64,000 nucleotides of DNA from NCBI RefSeq assembly GCF_026420845.1, contig NZ_JAOWCB010000022.1, positions 1-64,000 of the forward strand. The letters are read 5' to 3'. Shown in pieces: positions 41,716-49,239 of this stretch; the stretch's first letter is position 1; the number at the start of each line of letters is the position of its first letter. Position numbers and translations under genes: made by a program. Origin of the DNA: Streptomyces sp. PR69. Lineage in GTDB: Bacteria > Actinomycetota > Actinomycetes > Streptomycetales > Streptomycetaceae. The notes below the pieces were generated by a model. The model did no database searches, had not been told where the DNA came from, and worked only from the letters and a program-made list of their open reading frames with translations.

Positions 41716-42705
41716 TCAGAAGCCCAGCTTGCGCAGCTGCTTCGGGTCGCGCTGCCAGTCCTTCGCGACCTTGACATGGAGGTCCAGGAACACCGGCGTC
41801 CCCAGCAGCGCCTCAATGTGCTTGCGGGACTTAATGCCGACTTCCTTCAGGCGCTTGCCCTTGGGGCCGATGATGATGCCCTTCTGGCTGGGGCGCTCGA
41901 TGTAGACGTTGGCGTGGATGTCGACGAGCGGCTTGTCGGCGGGGCGGTCCTCGCGGGGGAGCATTTCCTCGACGACCACGGCGATGGAGTGGGGCAGCTC
42001 GTCCCGTACGCCTTCCAGCGCGGCCTCGCGGATCAGTTCGGCGACCATGACCTGCTCGGGCTCGTCGGTGAGATCGCCCTCGGGGTAGAGGGCCGGGCCC
42101 TCCGGCAGCAGCGGGATCAGCAGATCGGCGACCAGCTGGACCTGCGTGCCCGCCCGTCGCCCGCCACCGCCCTTGTCCGAGGAGCTACGCTCCACACCTT
42201 CCTTTGCAGAGACGGGGACGATCTCGGCCCACTCGATGCCCAGCTCCTTGCCGAGCCGGTCGATCGCGATGAGCTGCTCGGCGAGGGTCCTGGAGTCGAC
42301 CAGGTCGGTCTTGGTGACGACGGCGACCTTGGGGGTCTTCTTGATGCCGGCCAGCTCCTTGGCGATGAAGCGGTCGCCGGGGCCGATCTTCTGGTCGGCG
42401 GGCAGGCAGAAGCCGATGACGTCGACCTCGGCCCAGGTGGTGCGTACGACGTCGTTGAGCCGCTCGCCGAGCAGCGTGCGCGGCTTGTGCAGGCCGGGGG
42501 TGTCGACCAGGATCAGCTGCGCGTCGGGGCGGTGCACGATGCCGCGCACGGTGTGCCGGGTGGTCTGCGGCCGGTTGGAGGTGATCGCGACCTTCTGGCC
42601 GACCAGAGCGTTCGTGAGGGTGGACTTGCCCGCGTTGGGGCGGCCTACGAAACAGGCGAAGCCGGCCCGGTGCGGACTGTTGTTCTCTTCAGTGCGAGCG
42701 CTCAT
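41716..42705 (-). CDS. era: GTPase Era with an in-frame insertion
   Basis: A 329-residue ribosome-assembly GTPase that binds 16S rRNA. G1 FVGRPNAGKST, G3 VDTPGLHKPR, G4 VVTKTDLVD and G5 PVSAKEG are intact. The C-terminal KH domain has GIIIGPKGKRLKEVG. Immediately after G5 is about 18 residues, EGVERSSSDKGGGGRRAG, not expected between SAK and TQVQLVADLL; this explains the longer-than-usual length. ATG 42705 lies 7 nt after a GACAAT -10 box (leaderless). The gene is followed by a dispersed repeat and terminator. Confidence 0.95.
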   Translation of the reverse strand: MSARTEENNSPHRAGFACFVGRPNAGKSTLTNALVGQKVAITSNRPQTTRHTVRGIVHRPDAQLILVDTPGLHKPRTLLGERLNDVVRTTWAEVDVIGFCLPADQKIGPGDRFIAKELAGIKKTPKVAVVTKTDLVDSRTLAEQLIAIDRLGKELGIEWAEIVPVSAKEGVERSSSDKGGGGRRAGTQVQLVADLLIPLLPEGPALYPEGDLTDEPEQVMVAELIREAALEGVRDELPHSIAVVVEEMLPREDRPADKPLVDIHANVYIERPSQKGIIIGPKGKRLKEVGIKSRKHIEALLGTPVFLDLHVKVAKDWQRDPKQLRKLGF

Positions 42706-42712
42706 GGCGCCC

Positions 42713-42718
42713 ATTGTC
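42713..42718 (-). promoter_or_regulatory. leaderless -10 box of era
   Basis: GACAAT on the minus strand ends 7 nt before ATG 42705. It lies in the 20-nt gap after the upstream surface-protein gene. Confidence 0.5.
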
Positions 42719-42725
42719 CCCGATG

Positions 42726-43727
42726 TCAGACCCCCGGGCGTACACGCGGCCTGCCGGGCCGGGCGCCGCGCCGGGCTCTGGCCCATACGACGGCGGCCAC
42801 CGCGAGCGCCGCCGTGAGGAGGAGCACGACGAGCCAGGGCAGGGCGAAGAAGGACGCCGTGGCCGACTCGCGCACGTCGCGCGCGGCAGCCGTAAGCCGG
42901 ACCTCGCCCCATTCGAGCTGGGGCGCGTCCGTCCAGCGCTCGGTCAGCCGGATCTTCTGGCGGGGCAGGAGTTCTGCGGGGATCTTCGTCAGCTCGCGGT
43001 CGAGCAGGTCGCGGCCGAAGAGTCCCTCGGCCTTCAGGGCCACCGTGGGGTTGAGGGTGACGTTGCCGCTGTTGTGCAGGGTGTACGAGATGAGCACGCT
43101 GCTCTCGCCGGCGCCGGGCACCAGGGGCTTGTCATGGGTCAGGGTGACGTCCTCGACGGCCAGCGCGGGCACGGTGGGGCCGCCGACCCGCAGATAGACG
43201 CGGGCCCCGACGGCCTGCTGGACGCCGACGTCCACGGCCGGGCCGCCGTCACGGCCGCCGTCACCGGCCGGGGCGATGCGTTCGTCGAGGGCGACGAGTG
43301 CGCCCGCGTGGTCGCCGGGCTCGGCGTCGTCGGGGACGGCGATGGTGTACGGCACGGTGACGGAGCCATGGGCGGGGACGGTGATCCGGTCGCGTTCGGG
43401 CGTGGCCCAGGCTCCGATGCCGCGCTGCTTCTCCTGCCGGGTGCGTACGGCGAAGCCGCCGTCGCGTGCCGTGTTGTAGGCGTCGGCGGCGTACAGCCGG
43501 AAGGTCAGGGGCGCGGCGGTCTTGTTGGCGACGGTCACCTCGTCGGAGACGGCGGCGCCGGGGTCGGCGGAGAGATAGAAGTACGGTCTGCTGCCCAGTT
43601 GGGAGGCGGCGGGATAGACGGACCAGTTGCCGTTGTCGGCGGCGTGTGCGAGGACGCCCGCGGCGGGGAGCCCGAGGGGAAGGAGTGCGAGCAGGGCGGC
43701 GAGCAGGAGAACGTACGCCTTGCGCAT
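42726..43727 (-). CDS. DUF916-like WxL-system surface protein with C-terminal anchor
   Basis: A 333-residue protein. It has an N-terminal signal (LLLAALLALLPLGLPAAGVL), then two Ig-like beta domains: WSVYPAASQLGSRPYFYLSADPG and DEVTVANKTAAPLTFRLYAADAY resemble DUF916, and VLISYTLHNSGNVTLNPTVALK is a second. A single C-terminal membrane helix (LPWLVVLLLTAALAVAAVVW) and a basic tail follow. In Firmicutes such proteins work with WxL-domain proteins on the cell wall, and the preceding gene here encodes one. ATG 43727 has GGAGGG 4 nt upstream. Confidence 0.8.
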   Translation of the reverse strand: MRKAYVLLLAALLALLPLGLPAAGVLAHAADNGNWSVYPAASQLGSRPYFYLSADPGAAVSDEVTVANKTAAPLTFRLYAADAYNTARDGGFAVRTRQEKQRGIGAWATPERDRITVPAHGSVTVPYTIAVPDDAEPGDHAGALVALDERIAPAGDGGRDGGPAVDVGVQQAVGARVYLRVGGPTVPALAVEDVTLTHDKPLVPGAGESSVLISYTLHNSGNVTLNPTVALKAEGLFGRDLLDRELTKIPAELLPRQKIRLTERWTDAPQLEWGEVRLTAAARDVRESATASFFALPWLVVLLLTAALAVAAVVWARARRGARPGRPRVRPGV

Positions 43728-43813
43728 GCGTCCCTCCGGGGCCGTGGCGGGCCGGCCGCCGGGCGCAGGGTGCGCCCGGCGGCCGGCCCGACGATGCGGT
43801 TCACGCGGGAATC

Positions 43814-43860
43814 CAGGTGCAGGTGCCAGGTGCAGGTGTTCAGGTGCAGGTGTTCAGGTG
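43814..43860. repeat. 14-15-bp tandem repeat at the end of the WxL gene
   Basis: CAGGTGCAGGTG-type units repeat about three times (43814, 43827, 43841) and run into the gene's last codons; the stop (43854-43856) lies in the array. Confidence 0.7.
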
Positions 43861-45233
43861 AGGGTGAGGGTCAGCACCGCGGAGTAGCCGCCGGGTGCGG
43901 TGAACGCCGGCACGTCGAGCGAGAGACCAGCGTCAACGGTGAACTCGCCGCCGGACAGTGCGCCGTTGGGAGTGGTGGCCAGCGTCGCGCCGGCCGAGCC
44001 GACCGGTCCCGAAGAGCCCGCGGCGCAGGTGCTGGGGCTGCCCGGCTTGGTGGCGCAGGCCGGGGTCCAGCTCAGCGCGCCCGCGTCGATCTTCGCGCCG
44101 CCGGGTCCGGAGAAGTCGGTGACCTTGCCGGTCAGCGACCAGCCCGCGGGGCCGCCGCGGAAGTCCTTGACGGTCACCGTCTGGAGGTCGCCGGTGGACG
44201 CGCCGCCCGCGCCGAAGTCGACGGCGGACAGCTCGACGGTGTCGCCCGCCTGGGACATGGTCAGGACGCCCGCGGCGACGGAGGCGGTGAGCCGCTGGCT
44301 GTTCTCCGGCAGCGGGGTGTCCTCGATGACGGTGTAGGCGGCCGGGCCCGCGCCGGTGTCGGGGTTCCAGGCGTCGCCCTCGTACGCCACGATGCCGGTG
44401 GTGTCCGGGTCGCTGACCTTGAGCGAGGCGCTGAAGCTGCCGTCCGCACCGGCCGTGACGGTCATGGTGTCGGCGGTGTCGGCGTCCCCGGCCCGGCCGG
44501 CGACGGTGATGTCCGCGTGCGGGGTGAACTTTGTGCCGGTGACGGTGACCTGGTCGCCGGGTTTGCCGGAGGCGGCGGCGAGCTGGATGGCGCGCTCGTT
44601 GGCGCCGGGCTCGTCGGTCGCGTCGATGGTCTCGGAGACGGGGGCGGGCGGGTTGGTCACGGTGCAGGGAGTGTCCAGCTCCATGATGTAGCTGGTGTGG
44701 ATGTTGTAGTCGCCGGGCGAGAGGGTGATCGAGCCGGGTTCGGTGACCGTGAACGTGCCGGTCATCGAGAACGGCGGGAACTCCCCCTTGCCGGGGACGG
44801 GCGGGTTCTTCTTCGGGCCCGCGACGGTGACGTCGCCGGTCTGCGCGCCGCCGAGGGTGACCTTGCCGGTGGGCGTCATGATGTCGGCGGGCAGCGCCAG
44901 ATCGACGGGGTTGCTGGCGGCGGGTTTCGTGACGGTGTACGTCACGGTGACGGTGTCGCCCACCGTGGGGGCGGCGTTGTCGACGGTGATCTCGGCGGTC
45001 GTGGTGCCGTCGATCGGCGGGATGCCGGCGATCGGCGGCGGTACGCAGTGCGTGTCGAAGTCCACCGGTGCGGAGGCGGTCTCCAGGGCTGCGGCGGGCG
45101 TTGCGGCGAGCGGGCCCGCGCCGACGATCAGTGCGGCCGCGCCCAGCGCGGCGCCCCACCGCCGCCGTACGGAACGCCTGACGCCTCCGGGCGGCGCTGC
45201 GGCCCTGCGGGGTCCGGGGGTGGCTGAAGGCAT
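43854..45233 (-). CDS. secreted WxL-domain-like surface protein
   Basis: A 459-residue exported protein. The signal is RRRWGAALGAAALIVGAGPLAATPAAA. Two Ig-like/adhesion-type modules follow (TAEITVDNAAPTVGDTVTVT, ASGKPGDQVTVTGTKFTPHADI). The C-terminal 150 residues resemble a WxL cell-wall-binding domain: VTVKDFRGGPAGWSLTGKVT has W-S-L, ALSWTPAC follows, and the end GGYSAVLTLTLT replaces the usual second WTL motif. It is encoded directly before the DUF916-like partner, 126 nt away. Streptomyces homologues are sometimes labelled beta-xylosidase, but no glycosidase motif is visible. AAGGGGG lies 5 nt before ATG 45233. Confidence 0.75.
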   Translation of the reverse strand: MPSATPGPRRAAAPPGGVRRSVRRRWGAALGAAALIVGAGPLAATPAAALETASAPVDFDTHCVPPPIAGIPPIDGTTTAEITVDNAAPTVGDTVTVTYTVTKPAASNPVDLALPADIMTPTGKVTLGGAQTGDVTVAGPKKNPPVPGKGEFPPFSMTGTFTVTEPGSITLSPGDYNIHTSYIMELDTPCTVTNPPAPVSETIDATDEPGANERAIQLAAASGKPGDQVTVTGTKFTPHADITVAGRAGDADTADTMTVTAGADGSFSASLKVSDPDTTGIVAYEGDAWNPDTGAGPAAYTVIEDTPLPENSQRLTASVAAGVLTMSQAGDTVELSAVDFGAGGASTGDLQTVTVKDFRGGPAGWSLTGKVTDFSGPGGAKIDAGALSWTPACATKPGSPSTCAAGSSGPVGSAGATLATTPNGALSGGEFTVDAGLSLDVPAFTAPGGYSAVLTLTLT

Positions 45234-45438
45234 GACTGCCCCCTTCTGACTGCCTGGTCCTGATGGGTGCGGACGCGGCGGCTCTTCCGCGGCGGCAGAG
45301 GGCCATTGACGGGCGGGGGCGGTGAGAAGTCAATGGAATCGAAATGCACCGACTGATGGCCCATCAGACACTGTCAAGATCCCGTGAGCGTTCCGCGGGG
45401 ACGCTGTGGACCGCGCAGCTACGAAGCTACGAAGGGGG

Positions 45439-45462
45439 CCCGCCACACCAGGGTGCGGCGGG
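45439..45462 (-). terminator. hairpin downstream of the cytidine deaminase-like gene
   Basis: CCCGCC-A-CACC (45439-45449) pairs with GGTG-C-GGCGGG (45452-45462) with one mismatch, 8 nt past the stop at 45470 on the minus strand. Confidence 0.55.
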
Positions 45463-45469
45463 CGCTGTT

Positions 45470-45844
45470 TCAGTCGGACGTGCCCGCGGGCGTCGAGGAC
45501 GTCAGCGTGCCGTCGGGGGCCGCCAGGAAGACCGGGGTGTCCGGGCCGCCGAGGTCGCGGACGGCGGCGCGGTCCTCGGCGGAGGGAGCCTGCGCGGTGG
45601 AGACGACGGCCGCCGCCTCCAGCGACCGCGCGCCGCTCGCGACGGCCATCGCCACCGCCGTCCGCAGCGCGGAGAGCTTCAGCGAGTCCAGCGCCACCGT
45701 CCCTGCGACATAGGTGCGGCCGGTCTCGTCCCGTACGGCCGCGCCCTCAGGCACGGCGTTGCGGGCGCGGGCGCTGCGGGCCAGGGTGATGATCTTGCGG
45801 TCCTCGGGGTCGAGGCCGGTGCTCTGGTCGGTGCTCTGCGTCAT
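45470..45844 (-). CDS. cytidine deaminase-like protein lacking zinc ligands
   Basis: A 124-residue protein with the core pattern of the cytidine deaminase fold (AVRDETGRTYVAGTVALDSLKLSALRTAVA, ARSLEAAAVVST). It lacks the HAE/CAE and PCxxC motifs that bind catalytic zinc, so it is probably not an active deaminase. A gene of this kind between era and the CorC-like gene is a conserved Streptomyces arrangement. ATG 45844 gives MTQSTDQSTG; the longer frame runs into a degraded fragment upstream. The role is unknown, perhaps ligand binding. Confidence 0.75.
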   Translation of the reverse strand: MTQSTDQSTGLDPEDRKIITLARSARARNAVPEGAAVRDETGRTYVAGTVALDSLKLSALRTAVAMAVASGARSLEAAAVVSTAQAPSAEDRAAVRDLGGPDTPVFLAAPDGTLTSSTPAGTSD

Positions 45845-45879
45845 GGACCGAGCATAGATCGGCAACGCGTACGCGAGCG

Positions 45880-46040
45880 GCGAGGCCCCGTGGCCGGGAA
45901 CCTCGCCGCCCAAACGCTCTGGCTCAGGTGGGACTCGTCGGCGGCGGTCGGGTCCGCCTTCCAGCCGTCCGGCAGGTCCTTGACCTCCAGCGTGGCCGCC
46001 TTCAACTGCGCCGCGGTCAGCGCGGCCGCAGGCTTCGCCG
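45880..46040 (-). pseudogene. fragment of a secreted lipoprotein-type gene
   Basis: On the minus strand a frame with no start codon reads LTAAQLKAATLEVKDLPDGW then KADPTAADESHLSQSVWAA. This resembles the N-terminal mature part of Streptomyces lipoproteins that carry LTxxQLxxAxLxxxDLPxGW. An in-frame stop (TCA at 46042 on the plus strand) lies just upstream and the rest of the gene is missing, so it looks like a deletion remnant of about 50 codons. Confidence 0.5.
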
Positions 46041-46143
46041 CTCAGCCCGCCACTGGATAAAGCGAGCCTCGGCGGCCCTCCGGGCTCGTCAGCCACTGGA
46101 GTTTCTCCGCCGTGCCCGTCTCCGGCGGTCAGACCGTGCGGCG

Positions 46144-47499
46144 TCAGGGCCGGTCGGGGCCGGGGCGCTGCGCGTTCACTCCCCCGCTCCCCCCTCCATA
46201 CTGGTCCTGGGCGGCCGCCGGCGGCTCCTGGCCGACGGGTTCGGCGAGCACCGTGACGATCTTGTTGCGGCGGCCGGCCGGGGACTCGGCGGTCAGCCGC
46301 AGCGCCCGCCCGCCCGGCAGGTCCACCACCGCGGACGCTCCGGCGATGGGGACCCGGCCCAGCGCCTTGGCGAGCAGCCCGCCGACCGTCTCCACGTCCT
46401 CGTCGTCGAACGCGTCAAGGCCGTACAGCTCGCCGAGGTCGCCCAGGTCGAGCCGGGCGGTGACGCGGAAGCGCCCGCCGCCCAGCTCCTCGACCGGCGG
46501 CAGCTCCCGGTCGTACTCGTCAGTGATCTCGCCGACGATCTCCTCAAGGATGTCCTCGATGGTGACGATGCCGGCCGTGCCGCCGTACTCGTCGATGACG
46601 ACGGCCACGTGGTTGCGCTTCTGCTGCATCTCGCGCAGCAGATCGCCGGCGTTCTTGGTGTCGGGCACGAAGACGGCGGGCCGCATCGCCGTGGCGACCA
46701 GATCGGCCTCCGCCTCGCGGTTGATATGCGTCTTGCGCACCAGATCCTTGAGATAGACGATGCCGACGACGTCGTCCTCGTTCTCCCCGGTGACGGGGAT
46801 GCGGGAGAAGCCGGAGCGCAGCGCCAGCGTCAGCGCCTGCCGCACGGTCTTGAAGCGCTCGATGGAGATGATGTCGGTGCGCGGCACCATCACCTCGCGC
46901 ACCAGGGTGTCGCCCAGCTCGAAGACGGAGTGCACCATGCGGCGCTCCTCGTCCTCGATGAGCTGCTCCTGCTCGGCGAGGTCGACCATCGCCCGCAGCT
47001 CGGCCTCGCTGGCGAACGGGCCCTTGCGGAAGCCCTTTCCGGGCGTGAGGGCGTTGCCGATGAGGATCAGCAGCTGCGGGACCGGGCCCATGACCCGGGC
47101 GAGCGGCAGCAGGATGTACGCGGACGCCGTGGCCGTGTTCAGCGGGTGCTGGCGGCCGATGGTGCGCGGTGACACGCCGACGGCGACGTACGACACCAGG
47201 ACCATCACGGCGATGGCGACCAGCAGCGCCGCCCAGGTCTCGGCGAACTCCTCCAGACAGACATAGGTGACCAGCACGCCCGCCGCCATCTCGCAGGCGA
47301 CCCGCACCAGCAGGGCGACATTGAGATAGCGGGTCGGGTCGGCGGCGACCTGGGCCAGTCTGGCCGCGCCGCGCCGCCCGGAGCGTACGGCCTCGGCGGC
47401 GCGGAAGCTGGAGACCCGGGCGATGCCCGCCTCCGCGCAGGCGGCCAGCCAGGCGACGACGACCAGCAGGACGGCGCCGAAGATCAGTTGACCGGTCAT
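46144..47499 (-). CDS. CorC/HlyC-type CNNM-domain membrane protein
   Basis: A 451-residue protein. The N-terminal CNNM domain has four hydrophobic segments (GAVLLVVVAWLAACAEAG, VAIAVMVLVSYVAVGVSPR). A CBS pair follows (VMVPRTDIISIERF, GFSRIPVTGENEDDVVGIVYLKDLV, VFVPDTKNAGDLLREMQ, HVAVVIDEYGGTAGIVTIEDILEEIVGEI). The CorC_HlyC domain is at the C-terminus (RFRVTARLDLGDLGELYG, VETVGGLLAKALGRVP). These proteins export or regulate magnesium; the older name hemolysin is not functional evidence. The ATG overlaps the ybeY stop (ATGA). Confidence 0.93.
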   Translation of the reverse strand: MTGQLIFGAVLLVVVAWLAACAEAGIARVSSFRAAEAVRSGRRGAARLAQVAADPTRYLNVALLVRVACEMAAGVLVTYVCLEEFAETWAALLVAIAVMVLVSYVAVGVSPRTIGRQHPLNTATASAYILLPLARVMGPVPQLLILIGNALTPGKGFRKGPFASEAELRAMVDLAEQEQLIEDEERRMVHSVFELGDTLVREVMVPRTDIISIERFKTVRQALTLALRSGFSRIPVTGENEDDVVGIVYLKDLVRKTHINREAEADLVATAMRPAVFVPDTKNAGDLLREMQQKRNHVAVVIDEYGGTAGIVTIEDILEEIVGEITDEYDRELPPVEELGGGRFRVTARLDLGDLGELYGLDAFDDEDVETVGGLLAKALGRVPIAGASAVVDLPGGRALRLTAESPAGRRNKIVTVLAEPVGQEPPAAAQDQYGGGSGGVNAQRPGPDRP

Positions 47500-47993
47500 G
47501 ACACGGTGGGCGCGGGGGACGGGCCGGTCAGGCCCTTCTCCGCCCGCCAGCCGTCCACGATCGCCGCCTGGAGGCCGAACATCTCGGCCCGCTCGTCGGG
47601 CTCCTCGTGGTCGTAACCGAGCAGATGCAGCACTCCGTGGACGGTGAGCAGCTGGAGCTCCTCGTCCATGGAGTGCTGGGTGGGGGCCTGCTCACCCTGC
47701 CGCTTGGCGACCTCAGGGCAGAGCACGATGTCGCCGAGGAGCCCCTGAGGGGGCTCCTCGTCGTCCTTGGCCGGCGGGCGCAGCTCGTCCATCGGGAAGG
47801 ACATGACATCGGTGGGACCGGGCAGATCCATCCACTGGACGTGCAGCTGTTCCATGGCCTCGGCGTCCACAACGATCACCGAGAGCTCGGAGAGCGGGTG
47901 GATGCGCATCCGGGCGAGCGCATAGCGGGCGATCTCGAGGATCGCCTGCTCGTCGACCTCGGTGCCGGACTCGTTGTTGACGTCGATCGACAT
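47496..47993 (-). CDS. ybeY: rRNA maturation endoribonuclease YbeY
   Basis: A 165-residue single-strand RNase needed for 16S rRNA 3' processing and ribosome quality control. LTVHGVLHLLGYDHEEP contains the zinc-binding HGxLHLxGYDH motif; DVMSFPMDE and GDIVLCPEVA are conserved. It lies between phoH (12-nt gap) and the CorC-like gene (4-nt overlap), the usual actinobacterial order. Confidence 0.97.
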   Translation of the reverse strand: MSIDVNNESGTEVDEQAILEIARYALARMRIHPLSELSVIVVDAEAMEQLHVQWMDLPGPTDVMSFPMDELRPPAKDDEEPPQGLLGDIVLCPEVAKRQGEQAPTQHSMDEELQLLTVHGVLHLLGYDHEEPDERAEMFGLQAAIVDGWRAEKGLTGPSPAPTVS

Positions 47994-48005
47994 GGTGCTG
48001 TGCGT

Positions 48006-49022
48006 CTACTTCCCGTGGGTCCCGTGCGGCGTGCCATTGCGGCTGTCGTACTTCTCGTACGCGTCGACGATACGGCCCACGAGCTTGTGCCGTACGACGT
48101 CATGCGAGGTGAGCCGGGAGAAGTGGACGTCGTCGACGCCGTCGAGGATCTCCTGGACCTGGCGCAGTCCAGACTTGGTGCCGCCGGGCAGGTCGATCTG
48201 GGTGATGTCACCCGTGATGACGATCTTCGAGTCGAAGCCGAGCCTCGTCAGGAACATCTTCATCTGCTCGGGGTTCGTGTTCTGCGCCTCGTCCAGGATG
48301 ATGAACGCGTCATTGAGCGTCCTGCCGCGCATATACGCCAGGGGAGCGACCTCGATGGTGCCCGCGGCCATCAGCCGGGGGATGGAGTCGGGGTCGAGCA
48401 TGTCGTGCAGCGCGTCGTACAGCGGACGCAGATACGGGTCGATCTTCTCGTAGAGCGTGCCGGGCAGGAAGCCGAGCCGCTCGCCCGCCTCGACGGCGGG
48501 CCTGGTCAGGATGATCCGGTTGACCTGCTTGGACTGCAGGGCCTGGACCGCCTTGGCCATGGCGAGATAGGTCTTTCCGGTGCCCGCGGGGCCGATGCCG
48601 AAGACGACGGTGTGCTTGTCGATGGCGTCGACATAGCGCTTCTGGTTGAGCGTCTTGGGGCGGATGGTCCGGCCGCGACTGGAGAGGATGTTCTGGGTGA
48701 GGACCTCGGACGGGGTCTCCACCGCCGCTCCCCCGGTCTCGTCCTTCAGCATGGCGATGGACCGTTCCACGGCGTCCTCCGTCATCGGCTGCCCGGTGCG
48801 GAGCACGAGCATCATCTCGTCGAACAGGCGCTGGATCAGTGCGACTTCCGTGGCGTCGCCCACCGCGCTGATCTCATTGCCCCGCACATGGATGTCGGCG
48901 TGCGGGAAGGCGTCCTCGATCACGCGGAGCAGCGCGTCGCCCGAGCCGAGCACGGTCACCATCGGATGCTTGGCGGGTACGGTGAAGTGGGCTCGTACCT
49001 GATCTGTGGGTGTCTGAGTCAT
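48006..49022 (-). CDS. phoH: PhoH-like ATPase
   Basis: A 338-residue PhoH-family protein. An N-terminal KH-like region (VLGSGDALLRVIEDAFPHADIHVRGN) precedes the P-loop GIGPAGTGKTYLAMAKAV. Walker B is DAFIILDEAQNTNPEQMKM, with VITGDITQIDLP as sensor region. It probably works with YbeY and Era in RNA metabolism. ATG 49022 is preceded by GAGAG. The upstream 217 nt contain four 17-bp tandem repeats instead of a gene. Confidence 0.95.
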   Translation of the reverse strand: MTQTPTDQVRAHFTVPAKHPMVTVLGSGDALLRVIEDAFPHADIHVRGNEISAVGDATEVALIQRLFDEMMLVLRTGQPMTEDAVERSIAMLKDETGGAAVETPSEVLTQNILSSRGRTIRPKTLNQKRYVDAIDKHTVVFGIGPAGTGKTYLAMAKAVQALQSKQVNRIILTRPAVEAGERLGFLPGTLYEKIDPYLRPLYDALHDMLDPDSIPRLMAAGTIEVAPLAYMRGRTLNDAFIILDEAQNTNPEQMKMFLTRLGFDSKIVITGDITQIDLPGGTKSGLRQVQEILDGVDDVHFSRLTSHDVVRHKLVGRIVDAYEKYDSRNGTPHGTHGK

Positions 49023-49133
49023 GGGCCGGCTCTCTGGCCTGCGCATACCTCCTGTTGCAGGGTTCTCGCCTGTCGACAACCTCTGGAACTCCAAGCCTAC
49101 GACGCCGCGCTGACAAGGCCGAGACCTTTTCCC

Positions 49134-49202
49134 GGGCCCATGTGCGGTCCAGGGCCCATCTGCGGTCCGGGGCCACGTGCGGCCCGGGCCCATCTGCGGT
49201 CC
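49134..49202. repeat. four tandem 17-bp repeats upstream of phoH
   Basis: GGGCCCATNTGCGGTCC occurs at 49134-49150, 49152-49168 and 49186-49202, with a degenerate unit (GGGCCACGTGCGGCCC) at about 49170-49185. The array lies between the PfkB kinase stop (49240) and phoH (49022), where no gene is present. Confidence 0.85.
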
Positions 49203-49239
49203 GCGGCCTTCGCCGAACGCCGGGGGCCGGGGCCGGACG

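Noticed and set aside
42714..45227. An 837-codon plus-strand open frame
   Set aside because: Antisense to the two WxL-system genes, which have signal peptides, ribosome sites and recognisable domains.
46144..47499. Naming the CNNM/CBS protein a hemolysin
   Set aside because: The domain set is that of CorC/CNNM magnesium-transport proteins; the hemolysin label is historical.
49134..49202. Tandem repeats considered as a CRISPR array
   Set aside because: Units are contiguous with no spacers, and no cas genes are in the window.
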